Notes under the pieces: model-generated
Seen by the model: only the letters and a program-made list of their open reading frames with translations
What the model was told of the DNA's origin: nothing
Database searches by the model: none
Assembly: GCA_937901905.1 (NCBI GenBank)
Contig: CALDIF010000031.1
Span: forward strand, 1 to 54,862
Direction: 5' to 3'
Origin: an uncultured Porphyromonadaceae bacterium
GTDB lineage: Bacteria > Bacteroidota > Bacteroidia > Bacteroidales > Muribaculaceae
Length of the DNA stretch: 54,862 nt
In this document: positions 33,871 to 43,193 of the stretch, one piece after another
Layout: the number at the start of each line of letters is the position of its first letter
How positions within the stretch are numbered: the first letter of the stretch is position 1
Made by a program: the position numbers and the translations under genes

Positions 33871-35489
33871 GTTCAGGTGGGGTTAAATTATTGAGAGAAC
33901 AGGGTCGGTTTCAAGAGGCGCTTGCCCTCGCTGAGACTGACTTGAGCCGGGGTGGCGGTATGTGGGAATGTCGCTCTATGTTTTGGGTGTTGCGTGACTT
34001 GTTTAATCAAGCGATTGAGAGCAACGAACGGGACCGGGCAGCGGAGGTGTGTCGGCGCATGGCCGAGATATTACCCGGTTGCAACGAAGATGACGGCGGC
34101 GTGGCAGTAAAAGCCCTCACTGCCGCTCGTCGGCGGTTGTTACCTCATCATGACGAAGTCGCTACTGCAGCCGAGTTGTCCAAAGGAGAGGCTACTGTTG
34201 AGCGAGCCTACCAAATCGTGTCGCAAGTGATGGATGCCGGTGACACCGGCGCAGAATTGCATCGTTCCATGGGGTGGGTGATATTTCGATACATGAAACA
34301 TTATTTATCTTCAATTCCGGCGGTGGAATCACGTCGAGCCCTCGCTCGATATATGAAGTTGACCGGTGTTGAACGTCCGTCGTTGTTACACTCAATGATG
34401 CTGTTAATGGCGGTGAACCTCGAGAAGGCTCATCATGACGAGTTCAAATTCACCACATTCATGGAGATGTGGGGACCGGAAAACTTTCGTCCGGAAGACT
34501 GGCATCGTGAGCGTGGTGATGACGGTGCGACATTTCCGTCACTTGTCGAGAAAGCAGTTGACAGGTATCTTGCCGAGGTGAAAAACGATAACATGGGGAC
34601 ATTGTCGAGCGACTTTGAGAACTTGCTCGCTCGAGTGGCAAATGTCTTCACAGATAATGAAAGGTACAAAAGGCGATTGGCAATACAGTACTACGAGACC
34701 GGCAGGCAGCAAGAAGCGATTGAGATTTACCGCAAGTTGCCGCTCACACTCAAGCAGTACTACGTGTGGTATGAGTTAGGCAAGATGACAGGTGATATTG
34801 AATTGGAAATATCGGGCTTGTGCAAGTCAATTCTCGTGCAGCGTGATCGCATTTTCCTTGTGGGCATACGCTTGCGCCTTGCCGAACTGTTGATTGACAA
34901 ACAAGACTTCGGTCGCGCGTTGCACGAGTTGAATGAGTATCATGATACGCTCACTGCTCATGGGTATCACATCAAGGCGGCATATTACAGGTTATCGGAT
35001 TGCATTCCCGGCGGATGTGAGGCAGCGAGCGACAACAGTCAATATTACCGTGAACAGGCAGTCGCAATCGAACAATATGTCTACGGCTCGTTGGAAGAAA
35101 TTCCCATGGTCGTGGTCTCGAGATTTGAGGCGGACAATCACAAGATAGGGTTAAAGTTGGTGAGTCTCGACGGAATGATAACAGCCAAGTACAAGATGCC
35201 ACGAGGTAGGCCTGACGTGACGTTGCTATATGCTCGTGTGATGAGACGTGACGGAAAATACAAGGTTGTAACGACTCGAGATGCCGATGAGCGTTTTCCT
35301 ACATTGACAACCGTGGAAGGCATCCTCAATATGCTGACCAACAAGTGGGGTAAACCGTTTGCCTTCATTGACGGCTATTACATCGACACATCTTTGTTGA
35401 GCGCAGCCGGTCAAGGCGATCGAGTGAGAATAAGCGGAATAACGATGGGTGGTCGCAAAAAAGCCATTTCGTTACAGGTGATACGATGA
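33867..35489 (+). CDS. TPR protein with C-terminal OB/S1-like domain, in the adaptation operon
   Basis: 540 aa, not a canonical Cas protein. The N-terminus (KLLREQGRFQEALALAETDL) and middle (RLAIQYYETGRQQEAIEIYR, LAELLIDKQDFGRALHELNE) are tetratricopeptide helices. From about residue 415 the chain turns beta-rich, and FAFIDGYYIDTSLLSAAGQG followed by DRVRISGITMGG resembles an OB-fold/cold-shock domain. It overlaps cas1 by 4 bp and precedes the primase-polymerase gene, so it is plausibly a scaffold or nucleic-acid-binding partner in prespacer supply. Function is inferred from position only. Confidence 0.6.
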   Translation: MSSGGVKLLREQGRFQEALALAETDLSRGGGMWECRSMFWVLRDLFNQAIESNERDRAAEVCRRMAEILPGCNEDDGGVAVKALTAARRRLLPHHDEVATAAELSKGEATVERAYQIVSQVMDAGDTGAELHRSMGWVIFRYMKHYLSSIPAVESRRALARYMKLTGVERPSLLHSMMLLMAVNLEKAHHDEFKFTTFMEMWGPENFRPEDWHRERGDDGATFPSLVEKAVDRYLAEVKNDNMGTLSSDFENLLARVANVFTDNERYKRRLAIQYYETGRQQEAIEIYRKLPLTLKQYYVWYELGKMTGDIELEISGLCKSILVQRDRIFLVGIRLRLAELLIDKQDFGRALHELNEYHDTLTAHGYHIKAAYYRLSDCIPGGCEAASDNSQYYREQAVAIEQYVYGSLEEIPMVVVSRFEADNHKIGLKLVSLDGMITAKYKMPRGRPDVTLLYARVMRRDGKYKVVTTRDADERFPTLTTVEGILNMLTNKWGKPFAFIDGYYIDTSLLSAAGQGDRVRISGITMGGRKKAISLQVIR

Positions 35490-35546
35490 GTTGGCACGTT
35501 TTTTGCTAAATTAAAATTGAAAACCAAACCATAATCAACTTCTATT

Positions 35547-36569
35547 ATGATACTGCAATCAGGAACGGTTTTGCGTGGCAACGAAGCGTTGAAACCGATT
35601 GAAGTGACAAAACTGTTGGAACTGTTGACCGATCCCTCAACCGAACTGGAGGAACGCATCAGGCAGTTGCGGTCAGTGCGCTTGCTTGACGAGAAACGTT
35701 ATCATGAGTTGAAGCGCATGTTGCCCTATGTCGTGTGTGCCACATTCTCGCCTGCCTACAGACGCAATGAGAACTTCGCGTACACCGAGTCGTTTTTTAT
35801 AGACCTTGATCATGTCTCATCGTCGGGACGCGACATCAACACCTTGTGCGATAAGTTACGTCAAGACCGACGTGTCATGTTGATGTTTGTATCCCCGGGT
35901 GGCGATGGAATAAAGATTTTGATGCGGCTCAAGTCGCGATGCTATGATGTGGGAATGTACAGCACGTTTTACAAGTTGTTCTTGTCCAAGTGGGCTGTTG
36001 AACAAGATGTGGCTGATATAGTTGACACCGGCACTAATGATGTGTCGCGCGCCTGTTTCTTGAGTGTAGATCGCTCTGCCTATTTCAACGTGGATGCCGA
36101 AGCGATTGACATGGCGGCATACATTGATGCCGAGGGGCTGCTTTTTCAAGAACCCGAACAGGAGCAAGCGGTGTTGCCCATGTCGCCCACGAAGTCGGTG
36201 GCCGATGTGAAAGCAATCGATCCCGATGACACGATCATGGCACAAATACGCCGTCGTCTTGCCCAAGGTCGTGAACGTATCCAAAAACAAGAATTGCCTG
36301 CCCCATACGTTCCCGAACGCTTGACTCAACTCATGCCGATGCTCTGTGAAATGGTAGCCGAGATCGGCGTGCAGGTTGTGGGCGTGCGTGACATACAATA
36401 TGGCAAGAAGATTGTATTAAGGTGTGAACAACGCGAAGCGGAGATTAACGTATTTTGCGGCAAACGTGGTTTTAACGTGGTGCAGTCGCCGAGGCGTGGC
36501 ACAAGTTCGGAACTTAATGCCATGATGGGAGAGTATATAAGCCAATGTATATATGATCTCGCGGGCTGA
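35547..36569 (+). CDS. CRISPR-associated primase-polymerase-like protein (BT4734/VirE-N type)
   Basis: 340 aa. The order of motifs fits an archaeo-eukaryotic primase core: FFIDLDHV (D86 and D88), VSPGGDGIKILM (S116 to K123, replacing SxH) and SRACFLSVD (D175). This BT4734-like branch is common in Bacteroidota. Primase-polymerases next to cas1/cas2 are known as CAPPs and have been linked to CRISPR adaptation. Its stop overlaps the cas2 start (TGATG). The catalytic call is from motif pattern; polymerase activity is not shown by the sequence. Confidence 0.72.
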   Translation: MILQSGTVLRGNEALKPIEVTKLLELLTDPSTELEERIRQLRSVRLLDEKRYHELKRMLPYVVCATFSPAYRRNENFAYTESFFIDLDHVSSSGRDINTLCDKLRQDRRVMLMFVSPGGDGIKILMRLKSRCYDVGMYSTFYKLFLSKWAVEQDVADIVDTGTNDVSRACFLSVDRSAYFNVDAEAIDMAAYIDAEGLLFQEPEQEQAVLPMSPTKSVADVKAIDPDDTIMAQIRRRLAQGRERIQKQELPAPYVPERLTQLMPMLCEMVAEIGVQVVGVRDIQYGKKIVLRCEQREAEINVFCGKRGFNVVQSPRRGTSSELNAMMGEYISQCIYDLAG

Positions 36570-37048
36570 TGGCATCAAAAAAGAAACAAGAGCCGATTAC
36601 CCGGCTGCGTCGCATGATGCTAAAGCATCGTGCCGGCATGGCGGACAGCGAACGCGTAGGCGCACTCGTTGACGACGATGAATTGCCGAGCCTCAGCGAA
36701 CGCATATCAAAGATGTTCAACATTATCAATAATCACCGCAACACGACAAACATGATATATTTTGTAATGTACGACATTGAGAGTAACAAGGTGCGCCGTG
36801 CCGTGGTCAAGTACCTTGAGCGTCAGGGCTGTCATCGCATTCAAAAGTCGATCTTCATGGCTGATACGAGCGGTGAGGTGTGTCGGCGCATACGTGAAGA
36901 CCTTGCCGAGGTGCAAGCGTTGTACGACAATCACGATAGCATCATGGTTGTGCCGGTCAGTGTGGACTATGTTCGTGCCATGACAGTGATAGGTCAAGAC
37001 ATCAACCTCGACCTGATCTTGCACAACAAAGGTACTGTGTTTTTTTGA
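36569..37048 (+). CDS. cas2: Cas2 with an N-terminal extension
   Basis: The core (MIYFVMYDIESNKVRRAVVK, QGCHRIQKSIFMA, VSVDYVRAM) is Cas2, the dimeric scaffold of the Cas1-Cas2 integrase, with the usual acidic residue D69 in VMYDIE. About 60 residues precede it (MASKKKQEPITRLRRMMLKH, then an acidic stretch), whereas most Cas2 proteins are 85-100 aa and start at the first strand. The first start overlaps the previous stop, which favours the long form. The extension might bind a neighbour such as the primase-like or TPR protein. Confidence 0.9.
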   Translation: MASKKKQEPITRLRRMMLKHRAGMADSERVGALVDDDELPSLSERISKMFNIINNHRNTTNMIYFVMYDIESNKVRRAVVKYLERQGCHRIQKSIFMADTSGEVCRRIREDLAEVQALYDNHDSIMVVPVSVDYVRAMTVIGQDINLDLILHNKGTVFF

Positions 37049-37120
37049 GAGGACGAGTAATTGCGCTCTGCCACTCGGTTTCCCTATAGACGGTCGGGTG
37101 GAGATTTTTTTACAGAACAG

Positions 37121-37150
37121 TTGTTTGTTGAATTAAATTTTGTAAATTTG
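37121..37150 (+). promoter_or_regulatory. Promoter of the type III effector operon
   Basis: TTG (37121-37123), 19-bp spacer, -7 TAAATTTG (37143-37150), followed 30 bp later by cas6. It separates effector from adaptation transcription. Confidence 0.75.
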
Positions 37151-37180
37151 CAACACCATTACATTAAACCGATAGGAGAA

Positions 37181-37900
37181 ATGAAAATTCCATTACTCAA
37201 CATACGGTTCGCTAATGACCTTTCCCCACATGAGGTGCCGTTGTTTCGCGGTGCCGTGGTTGCTGCGCTTGACAACAAACTCTTGTTGTTTCACAACCAC
37301 AACGGCGACGAGGGATTGCGTTATCGTTATCCCTTGATACAGTACAAGCGCATCGGCGGTCGGGCGGCAATCGTGTGTATAGGCGAGGGTACAGAGCAGA
37401 TAGGCGAGTTGTTTGCCACCTCACGTTATGACTTGAAACTCGGCGAGCGTTCAATGTCGTTGGAGTTGGACACCGTGCAGCCGATGACTTATAATATGCA
37501 GGTGTGGCAACAGCTGTTCGCTTATCGCATCACCCGTTGGCTACCGCTCAACAGCGCGAACTATGCCAAGTTTCGACAACTTGAGAGTCTTGCAGACCGT
37601 TACGCTATGCTCGAGGGTCTGCTCACAGCCAATATCTTGTCGATGGCTAAGGGCATAGGCTTACGAATGGACGAGCGCATCGAGTGTCACATTACCGCCA
37701 TGAGCGGAGACCCGTCGTGGGTGCGTGTCAAGGGGGTGAAGGTGCTTGCCTTTAACCTTGAGTTCAGCAGTAACGTGTCGCTGCCGCCCTACATCGGTTT
37801 AGGTAAGCATGTCAGCCTCGGGTTCGGTGTCGTCACCCGTCATCGAGTTCATCGCGGCCATGGTAATATGGAAAGTATTAAACATTTTAAAGAAAATTAA
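37181..37900 (+). CDS. cas6: Cas6-family crRNA-processing endoribonuclease
   Basis: 239 aa from ATG 37181. The Cas6 C-terminal glycine-rich loop YIGLGKHVSLGFGVV is at 204-218. The N-terminus (LLNIRFANDLSPHEVPLFRG) begins a ferredoxin-like fold. Cas6 cuts the pre-crRNA within repeats, leaving an 8-nt 5' tag. A histidine candidate lies in the N-terminal half (LLLFHNHNGDEGL), but the catalytic residue is not certain. First gene of the effector operon. Confidence 0.85.
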   Translation: MKIPLLNIRFANDLSPHEVPLFRGAVVAALDNKLLLFHNHNGDEGLRYRYPLIQYKRIGGRAAIVCIGEGTEQIGELFATSRYDLKLGERSMSLELDTVQPMTYNMQVWQQLFAYRITRWLPLNSANYAKFRQLESLADRYAMLEGLLTANILSMAKGIGLRMDERIECHITAMSGDPSWVRVKGVKVLAFNLEFSSNVSLPPYIGLGKHVSLGFGVVTRHRVHRGHGNMESIKHFKEN

Positions 37901-37940
37901 TTGATCAATATACTATACAACCGATAATAACACAAGAATT

Positions 37941-39401
37941 ATGGCGATACACTATTTATATGGTGCGGCTGTGCAGGGTATACAACAGTTCATTTTCCAA
38001 ACCTCTCAATTAAAGGATATAGCCGGGGCGAGTGAGTTGGTGGAACAAATTTGTACGACAGCCTTTGACGAATTTGCAGTGGGAGGCGAGTCGATCATTA
38101 GAGCTGCCGGTAAAATCCAATTTGATTACGATGACCGAGCCTCGTGTGAACATGCTGTGTTGAATTTTCCTCGCAAGGCAATGAATTTGGCACCGGGTAT
38201 CACGATTAGTCAAGCCGTTGTTAAATATAGTGATGGTGAAAGTTTCGTGAATGTCGTGAATGAATTGGAAGAGCGATTGAGTGTTCAACGCAATCGCCCC
38301 ATTACTCCGTCAATAGGGTTGATAGCAATGAAACGTGCGCCCAAGACGGGTTTTCCCGCCGTTGCTGTGGTGGGTGAAGAACTTGTAGACGAAGCGACCG
38401 TAGCCAAACGCAGGCAAACCGACAATCGTGTAATTAAATTGTGTGAAAAGAGTTTTGATGTGTCTGATCTACAACATAAAATGATAGCGTATGACACTGC
38501 TGATCTGACAGGACAAAACGATTGGATTGCAATAATACATGCCGATGGCAATGGATTGGGTAAAGTGGTGCAAAAAATCGGTCATGATAGGGTCAAATTC
38601 AAGAAATTCTCCCTGTTACTTGATGAGGCGACACGTCGCGCTGCAAAGAGTGCTTACGACGCTACCGAAGGGTTGTGGCACAGTAATATTATCCCCTTTC
38701 GTCCGGTAGTGCTTGGTGGCGATGATATGACAATTATTTGCCGAGCCGATATTGCATTGAATTACACTATGGCTTTCATGAAGTCGTTTGAGCGAGAGAC
38801 AGAGTGCCTATTAGGCGAATTGCTTGATGGAGTATACAAGAGTGGTGCGAGAAAATTGACGTGTTGTGCGGGTGTTGCGTTTGTCAAGTCTTCCTATCCG
38901 TTCTTCTATGGGTACAACCTGGCAGAACAATTATGCCAAGTGGCGAAAGATTGTGCCCACAAGGAACAGGATCCCAATGATTTATCACCATCTTGCTTAA
39001 TGTTCCACAAAGTTCAAGACAGTTTCTTTGTGAATTATAAAGATATAATCGCACGCGAACTGACCCCGAAGACGGCATCGTGGCAATATGGTCCGTATTA
39101 TATTAATGAACACGAACCTTATTGGACAGTGGAAACCTTGATTCAGCAAGTTGAACGATTGGAGAGTATAAAAGTCCAAGAGCGTGGTATCAAGAACCAG
39201 TTGCGTGAGTGGGTGGGTCTGATGCATCGAAATACCGGATTAGCGGGTCAGCGACTTGATCGCGCCAAGACAATTGCCGGTGGGGATAGTTTGAACGCCC
39301 TGAACGAGTTGACAACATCGTCTATACGCGAAGGGCAGACCTACTATCCCACCTATGATGTGTTAAGTCTTTATTCCGTGATTTATCAACAAACCAAATA
39401 A
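37941..39401 (+). CDS. cas10: HD-less Cas10 (cyclic oligoadenylate synthase subunit)
   Basis: 486 aa, short for Cas10. The start IHYLYGAAVQGIQQFIFQTS, with IAGASELVEQI, is the first palm-like domain. IAIIHADGNGLGKVVQKIG and RPVVLGGDDMTIICRAD (GGDD at 259-262) form the catalytic palm that makes cyclic oligoadenylates. CCAGVAFVKSSYPF continues it, and a helical C-terminal domain follows. There is no N-terminal HD nuclease domain, so ssDNA cleavage by Cas10 is not expected. The intact GGDD and two CARF proteins nearby argue that second-messenger signalling is the main output. Confidence 0.92.
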   Translation: MAIHYLYGAAVQGIQQFIFQTSQLKDIAGASELVEQICTTAFDEFAVGGESIIRAAGKIQFDYDDRASCEHAVLNFPRKAMNLAPGITISQAVVKYSDGESFVNVVNELEERLSVQRNRPITPSIGLIAMKRAPKTGFPAVAVVGEELVDEATVAKRRQTDNRVIKLCEKSFDVSDLQHKMIAYDTADLTGQNDWIAIIHADGNGLGKVVQKIGHDRVKFKKFSLLLDEATRRAAKSAYDATEGLWHSNIIPFRPVVLGGDDMTIICRADIALNYTMAFMKSFERETECLLGELLDGVYKSGARKLTCCAGVAFVKSSYPFFYGYNLAEQLCQVAKDCAHKEQDPNDLSPSCLMFHKVQDSFFVNYKDIIARELTPKTASWQYGPYYINEHEPYWTVETLIQQVERLESIKVQERGIKNQLREWVGLMHRNTGLAGQRLDRAKTIAGGDSLNALNELTTSSIREGQTYYPTYDVLSLYSVIYQQTK

Positions 39402-39413
39402 ATCAGAATAATT

Positions 39414-39977
39414 ATGGATTGTCGATATACAATACAATTTTTCAACGAATGGCATTGTGGCTCGGGACTTGCTGCAGGTGCCGACATTGACTTGCTTGTG
39501 GTTAAGGACAAGCAAGACTTGCCCTTTGTGCCGGGTAAAACGGTGAAAGGTCTTGTGCGTGAAGCAATCGAAGTGTTGTGCCAATTGGGAGAATGTGACG
39601 AGAACGTGATATGTCAGTTGTTTGGTAAACCCGGAGACAAACAAGAGAATTTGACTCATCAGGGTATGTGTGTATTCTCTAATGCAACACTTCACGACGA
39701 TGTGTCTTCTGCAATAGCGTCCAACGGATTATCGCAACATTTATATCGCAACGTCTCATCGACCGCCATTGACGATGATGGAGTTGCAAAAGAACATAGT
39801 TTGCGTAACGTCGAGGTTGTAGTTCCATGTACGGTCGAGGGCCGGGTGTATAATGTGCCACAGGAACATTATGAATTATTGCGCAGAGCCTTTGCGATGA
39901 TTAAGAGGATGGGGCAAAGCCGTAATCGTGGTTATGGTCGTTGTGACATGAAACTGATGAAAATCGTTAAGTCATGA
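39414..39977 (+). CDS. cas7: Csm3-like Cas7 backbone RAMP protein
   Basis: 187 aa. HCGSGLAAGADIDLLVVKD puts D26 where Csm3/Cmr4 have the catalytic Asp for target-RNA cleavage. LPFVPGKTVKGLVREAI is the RAMP helix motif and RMGQSRNRGYGRC the glycine-rich loop. It should form part of the crRNA-binding filament. It overlaps the csx10 gene by 4 bp (ATGA), echoing the Cas7-Cas5 fusion of III-Dv systems in split form. Confidence 0.88.
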   Translation: MDCRYTIQFFNEWHCGSGLAAGADIDLLVVKDKQDLPFVPGKTVKGLVREAIEVLCQLGECDENVICQLFGKPGDKQENLTHQGMCVFSNATLHDDVSSAIASNGLSQHLYRNVSSTAIDDDGVAKEHSLRNVEVVVPCTVEGRVYNVPQEHYELLRRAFAMIKRMGQSRNRGYGRCDMKLMKIVKS

Positions 39978-41419
39978 AAAAGAAAGTTTTTTATTGCACA
40001 TTGCTGAGTGATGTAATTATCAATCAATCAGCGGCAACCGAGGGCAACCAACAATCTCTTGATTTTATTCCAGGTAATAATTTTTTGGGAATAGTTGCCG
40101 GTCGTTTATATGATAGTGGTGGGCTGAATAATAGCGATAAACTCCTTCTGTTTCACTCCGGTGATGTGCGCTTTGGTGACGCGCATGTTGTGAACAACGG
40201 TATTCGTTCTCTGCACATGCCACTCTCGGTGTTTTATCCCAAGCACAAGGAGATTGAACAAGAATGTATTATTTTTCATGGGTATAATCCGCTTGATACC
40301 GAGCGTCCGCAATTAAAGCAATGTCGCTCGGGTTTCTATGCTTTACATGATACTGGCTGTGTCCATCGCGTTGAAGTCGGTAGCAGTTTCGCAATCAAGT
40401 CAGCATATGATAGTACCGCCCGCCGTTCAATGAATGAAATGATGTACGGCTATAACTCACTTGATAAAGGGTTGACATTCGCCTTTGAAATCGAATTTGA
40501 AAACACAGTGAGTGATAAGATAATAGACTTAGTTGTGACTTCGCTTTTGGGCATCAAGCACATTGGTCGCTCTCGCACAGCCCAATACGGCATCGTGGAA
40601 ATCAGTGAGGCTCCTATAACTTGTTCTCCCGAACTGTCTCGTGCTCCAAAGAATAGTGATGTGACAATTTATGCTGACGGTCGATTGATATTCCTTGATG
40701 AGCGAACCGGTATGCCAACGTTTCGCCCAACAGTCCGCCAGTTGGGTTTGTCGACGGGAGAAATTGATTGGTCTCGCAGCCAGATACGCACCTTTCAATA
40801 TTCACCATGGAATGGCAAGCGACAAACACGCGACACCGACCGATGTGGAATTGACAAGGGCAGTGTGTTTGTAGTGAAGAATGTTGCTTCGTGCCCGGAG
40901 GAGTCGCGATATGTCGGCAATTACCGCAATGAGGGCTTTGGCAAGGTTGTTTACAATCCGGCCTTTTTGGATTATGACGCACGGGGCTTGTCTGTGATGC
41001 GTTTTGTTAAGGACGATGAGCGTGGCAACTCATCATTGCAGGTACGCGTGGCAGATGTAGCACATCCGCTTGTCGCATATGTAGTGCGTCGCAAACAGCG
41101 AGAAGATATGATGCAACGCATTTATCGAGAGGTAGACTTGTATGTGCGAGAGTGTGCTCGACTCTTCAAAGGCGAACAATTCGCTTCGCAGTGGGGTACA
41201 ATACGCAGCATAGCGACACGATTGACTTCTGCCGATAGCATTGTTCGTGAAATTAAGACTTATCTTGACCATGGCGTAGCAAAACGCAAATGGGAAAAAG
41301 GAGGACGCAGACGTTCTCTTGATAAGTTCATTGAACGTCAAGTTTCAACGGGTATAGATATTAGATTGTTGATAGTGAACCTTGCCTCTGAAATGGCAAA
41401 AAAATGTACCAAATCATGA
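39974..41419 (+). CDS. csx10: Cas5/Csx10-like RAMP with helical (Cas11-like) tail
   Basis: 481 aa. The N-terminal SLDFIPGNNFLGIVAGRLYD is the RAMP helix motif, HIGRSRTAQYGIVEI a first Gly-rich loop, and VGNYRNEGFGKVVYNP the final loop, the Csx10 pattern of type III-D. Csx10 caps the 5' tag of the crRNA. Residues 372-481 (RRKQREDMMQRIYREVDLYV, then SQWGTIRSIATRL) are all-helical. As no separate Cas11 small-subunit gene is visible, this tail may provide it, as in III-Dv. The stop overlaps the next start (ATGA). Confidence 0.78.
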   Translation: MKKKVFYCTLLSDVIINQSAATEGNQQSLDFIPGNNFLGIVAGRLYDSGGLNNSDKLLLFHSGDVRFGDAHVVNNGIRSLHMPLSVFYPKHKEIEQECIIFHGYNPLDTERPQLKQCRSGFYALHDTGCVHRVEVGSSFAIKSAYDSTARRSMNEMMYGYNSLDKGLTFAFEIEFENTVSDKIIDLVVTSLLGIKHIGRSRTAQYGIVEISEAPITCSPELSRAPKNSDVTIYADGRLIFLDERTGMPTFRPTVRQLGLSTGEIDWSRSQIRTFQYSPWNGKRQTRDTDRCGIDKGSVFVVKNVASCPEESRYVGNYRNEGFGKVVYNPAFLDYDARGLSVMRFVKDDERGNSSLQVRVADVAHPLVAYVVRRKQREDMMQRIYREVDLYVRECARLFKGEQFASQWGTIRSIATRLTSADSIVREIKTYLDHGVAKRKWEKGGRRRSLDKFIERQVSTGIDIRLLIVNLASEMAKKCTKS

Positions 41420-42771
41420 ATACCAAAGTATTTGTATATCGTCAAATAGCTCGTGTGATGCTTGAGTGTGTCACTCCGATAGCCATCGGCGACGGTACCA
41501 AAGACATCTTGACCGATGCCAAAGTTTTGACTGATGCCAATGGGCTTCCGTTTATTCCCGGAACATCATTGGCAGGAATTTTGAGACACGCGGTCGGGGA
41601 CGCGACAGATTATTTATGGGGCTTCCAACGCGGAAAATGCGGTCAAGGTTCTCGTGTTATTTTTACTGATGCCAAGTTGGTAGATGGTGATGGGACTGTT
41701 TCAGACGGTCTCGTTGATAGGCTTAGTGATTTTGCACAACGTTATATGTCACTACCAATTCGCCAACATGTGAATATCAACCAAGTGGGTGTAGCGAGCA
41801 AAGGTGGCAAGTTTGACAACGAAGTTGTCTTTGCCGGGACGCGTTTTGTGTTCGAAGTGGAAATATTGGACGATGATGCCGAAACGGTCAAAGCCGAGAT
41901 GAAACAGTTGCGTGAGTTGATAAGTTTGCCGGCTTTCCGCGTGGGTGGAAACACTCGTCGTGGTTTAGGACAAATGCGAGTGGTGAGTTGGAAGGAACGC
42001 ACTATCGACATGGCTGACATCGTAGACCGCAATGCTTATCTTGCCAAATCATCATCATTGACCGATTTGTCCTTTTGGCGCGACATTGAAGATATTGCTG
42101 ATGATAGTATGGCGAGTGTTACCGGAGAAGATTGGATCGCTTACCGCCTAATACTGAAACCGGAAGACCTTTTCTCGTTTGGCTCGGGACTCGGTGACAA
42201 TGAAGTGGACGATGCACCCTTGCTTGAAACTGTTGTCGAGTGGGATCATAATGGTGTCGGTAAATTTGTTGATCGGCGAATTGTAATACCCGGTAGCGCG
42301 GTCAAGGGTGCTTTATCGCACCGCCTTGCGTTTCACTATAATCGTTTGGTAGGTCGCTATGCCGATAAAATGTCAAATGATGAGCGTGACGATTGTGTCG
42401 GTGGCAACAATTTTGCTGTGGCGATGTTGTTCGGGAAACAATCTGATAAAATTTCGCGTGGTAACGTAATTGTTGGAGACTGTTTCCCCACGGAACAAGC
42501 GAGTTTCGCTATTCTGAATCATGTGTCCATAGACCCCTACACCGGAGGTGCGATTGACGGCGCATTGTACGATGAAAAAGTCGTATCGTTAAGAAACGAT
42601 TTGACAATGATTATCTATGTAGAAGCATGCGCCATTAATGACGAAAAGGTGCGTGAAGCATGGGAGTGTACGTTAGATGATGTGTGTAATGGAATGTTGC
42701 CATTGGGCGGTGCCGTCAATCGCGGTCATGGCGTGTTCGGTGGTACATGGGAACTAATATCCAATGATTGA
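41416..42771 (+). CDS. Fused double Cas7 (Cas7-2x) RAMP protein
   Basis: About 451 aa with two RAMP modules. The first has IAIGDGTKDILTDAKVLTD (Asp aligned with the Csm3 nuclease residue), LPFIPGTSLAGILRHAV and RVGGNTRRGLGQMRV. The second has FSFGSGLGDNEVDDAPLLE, RIVIPGSAVKGALSHRL and PLGGAVNRGHGVFGG. Each pair of helix motif and glycine loop marks one Cas7 fold. A Cas7-2x protein is a hallmark of III-D variants. The ATG at 41416 gives an ATGA overlap with csx10 and is preferred to the ATG at 41404. Confidence 0.88.
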   Translation: MNTKVFVYRQIARVMLECVTPIAIGDGTKDILTDAKVLTDANGLPFIPGTSLAGILRHAVGDATDYLWGFQRGKCGQGSRVIFTDAKLVDGDGTVSDGLVDRLSDFAQRYMSLPIRQHVNINQVGVASKGGKFDNEVVFAGTRFVFEVEILDDDAETVKAEMKQLRELISLPAFRVGGNTRRGLGQMRVVSWKERTIDMADIVDRNAYLAKSSSLTDLSFWRDIEDIADDSMASVTGEDWIAYRLILKPEDLFSFGSGLGDNEVDDAPLLETVVEWDHNGVGKFVDRRIVIPGSAVKGALSHRLAFHYNRLVGRYADKMSNDERDDCVGGNNFAVAMLFGKQSDKISRGNVIVGDCFPTEQASFAILNHVSIDPYTGGAIDGALYDEKVVSLRNDLTMIIYVEACAINDEKVREAWECTLDDVCNGMLPLGGAVNRGHGVFGGTWELISND

Positions 42772-42773
42772 AT

Positions 42774-43187
42774 ATGAAAACTACAGAATCGTTATCAACT
42801 CTTGACACCAAAGCCCGGTATGTCGGCTATTTGTGGTTAAGTGATGAAACAACCCCGATTATCATTGAGAACGGGAAAATTGAGATCTCATTATTCGAGC
42901 AAGTTAATCCGTTCGTGATCGAGGGTCAACTCTTTGACCCCGAAGGGAATAAATCGTACTCAATACGATATTCCGACGGGCAGTACTTCATAACCTTGTT
43001 TGATGCAGAGGATCTCAAGCATTGCGGTGATGATGTGACTGAGTACATGTCTTTGCGCATGGGTAATCGCAAGTTGTGTTTCAAGCGGTTGTGGTTGCCT
43101 CAACCCGATGCGCTGTGCGAAAATATGGAAGTGCTTGAACCAAGCGCAATGATTTTTGTCGGTTTTGAACCTAACAAATTTAATTGA
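42774..43187 (+). CDS. Small type III CRISPR protein, TIGR04423-like
   Basis: 137 aa from ATG 42774, 2 bp after the previous stop. ARYVGYLWLSDETTPIII near the start recalls the TIGR04423 family of type III-associated proteins, which I recognise only from the GYLW.SD pattern. It lies where csx19 sits in III-D loci. It is predicted to be mostly beta. Function unknown; a complex subunit is likely from position and tight spacing. Confidence 0.6.
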   Translation: MKTTESLSTLDTKARYVGYLWLSDETTPIIIENGKIEISLFEQVNPFVIEGQLFDPEGNKSYSIRYSDGQYFITLFDAEDLKHCGDDVTEYMSLRMGNRKLCFKRLWLPQPDALCENMEVLEPSAMIFVGFEPNKFN

Positions 43188-43193
43188 TATTTT

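Noticed and set aside
37061..37180. Upstream extension of the Cas6 frame
   Set aside because: It lacks Cas6 similarity and contains the -33/-7 promoter; ATG 37181 is the better start.
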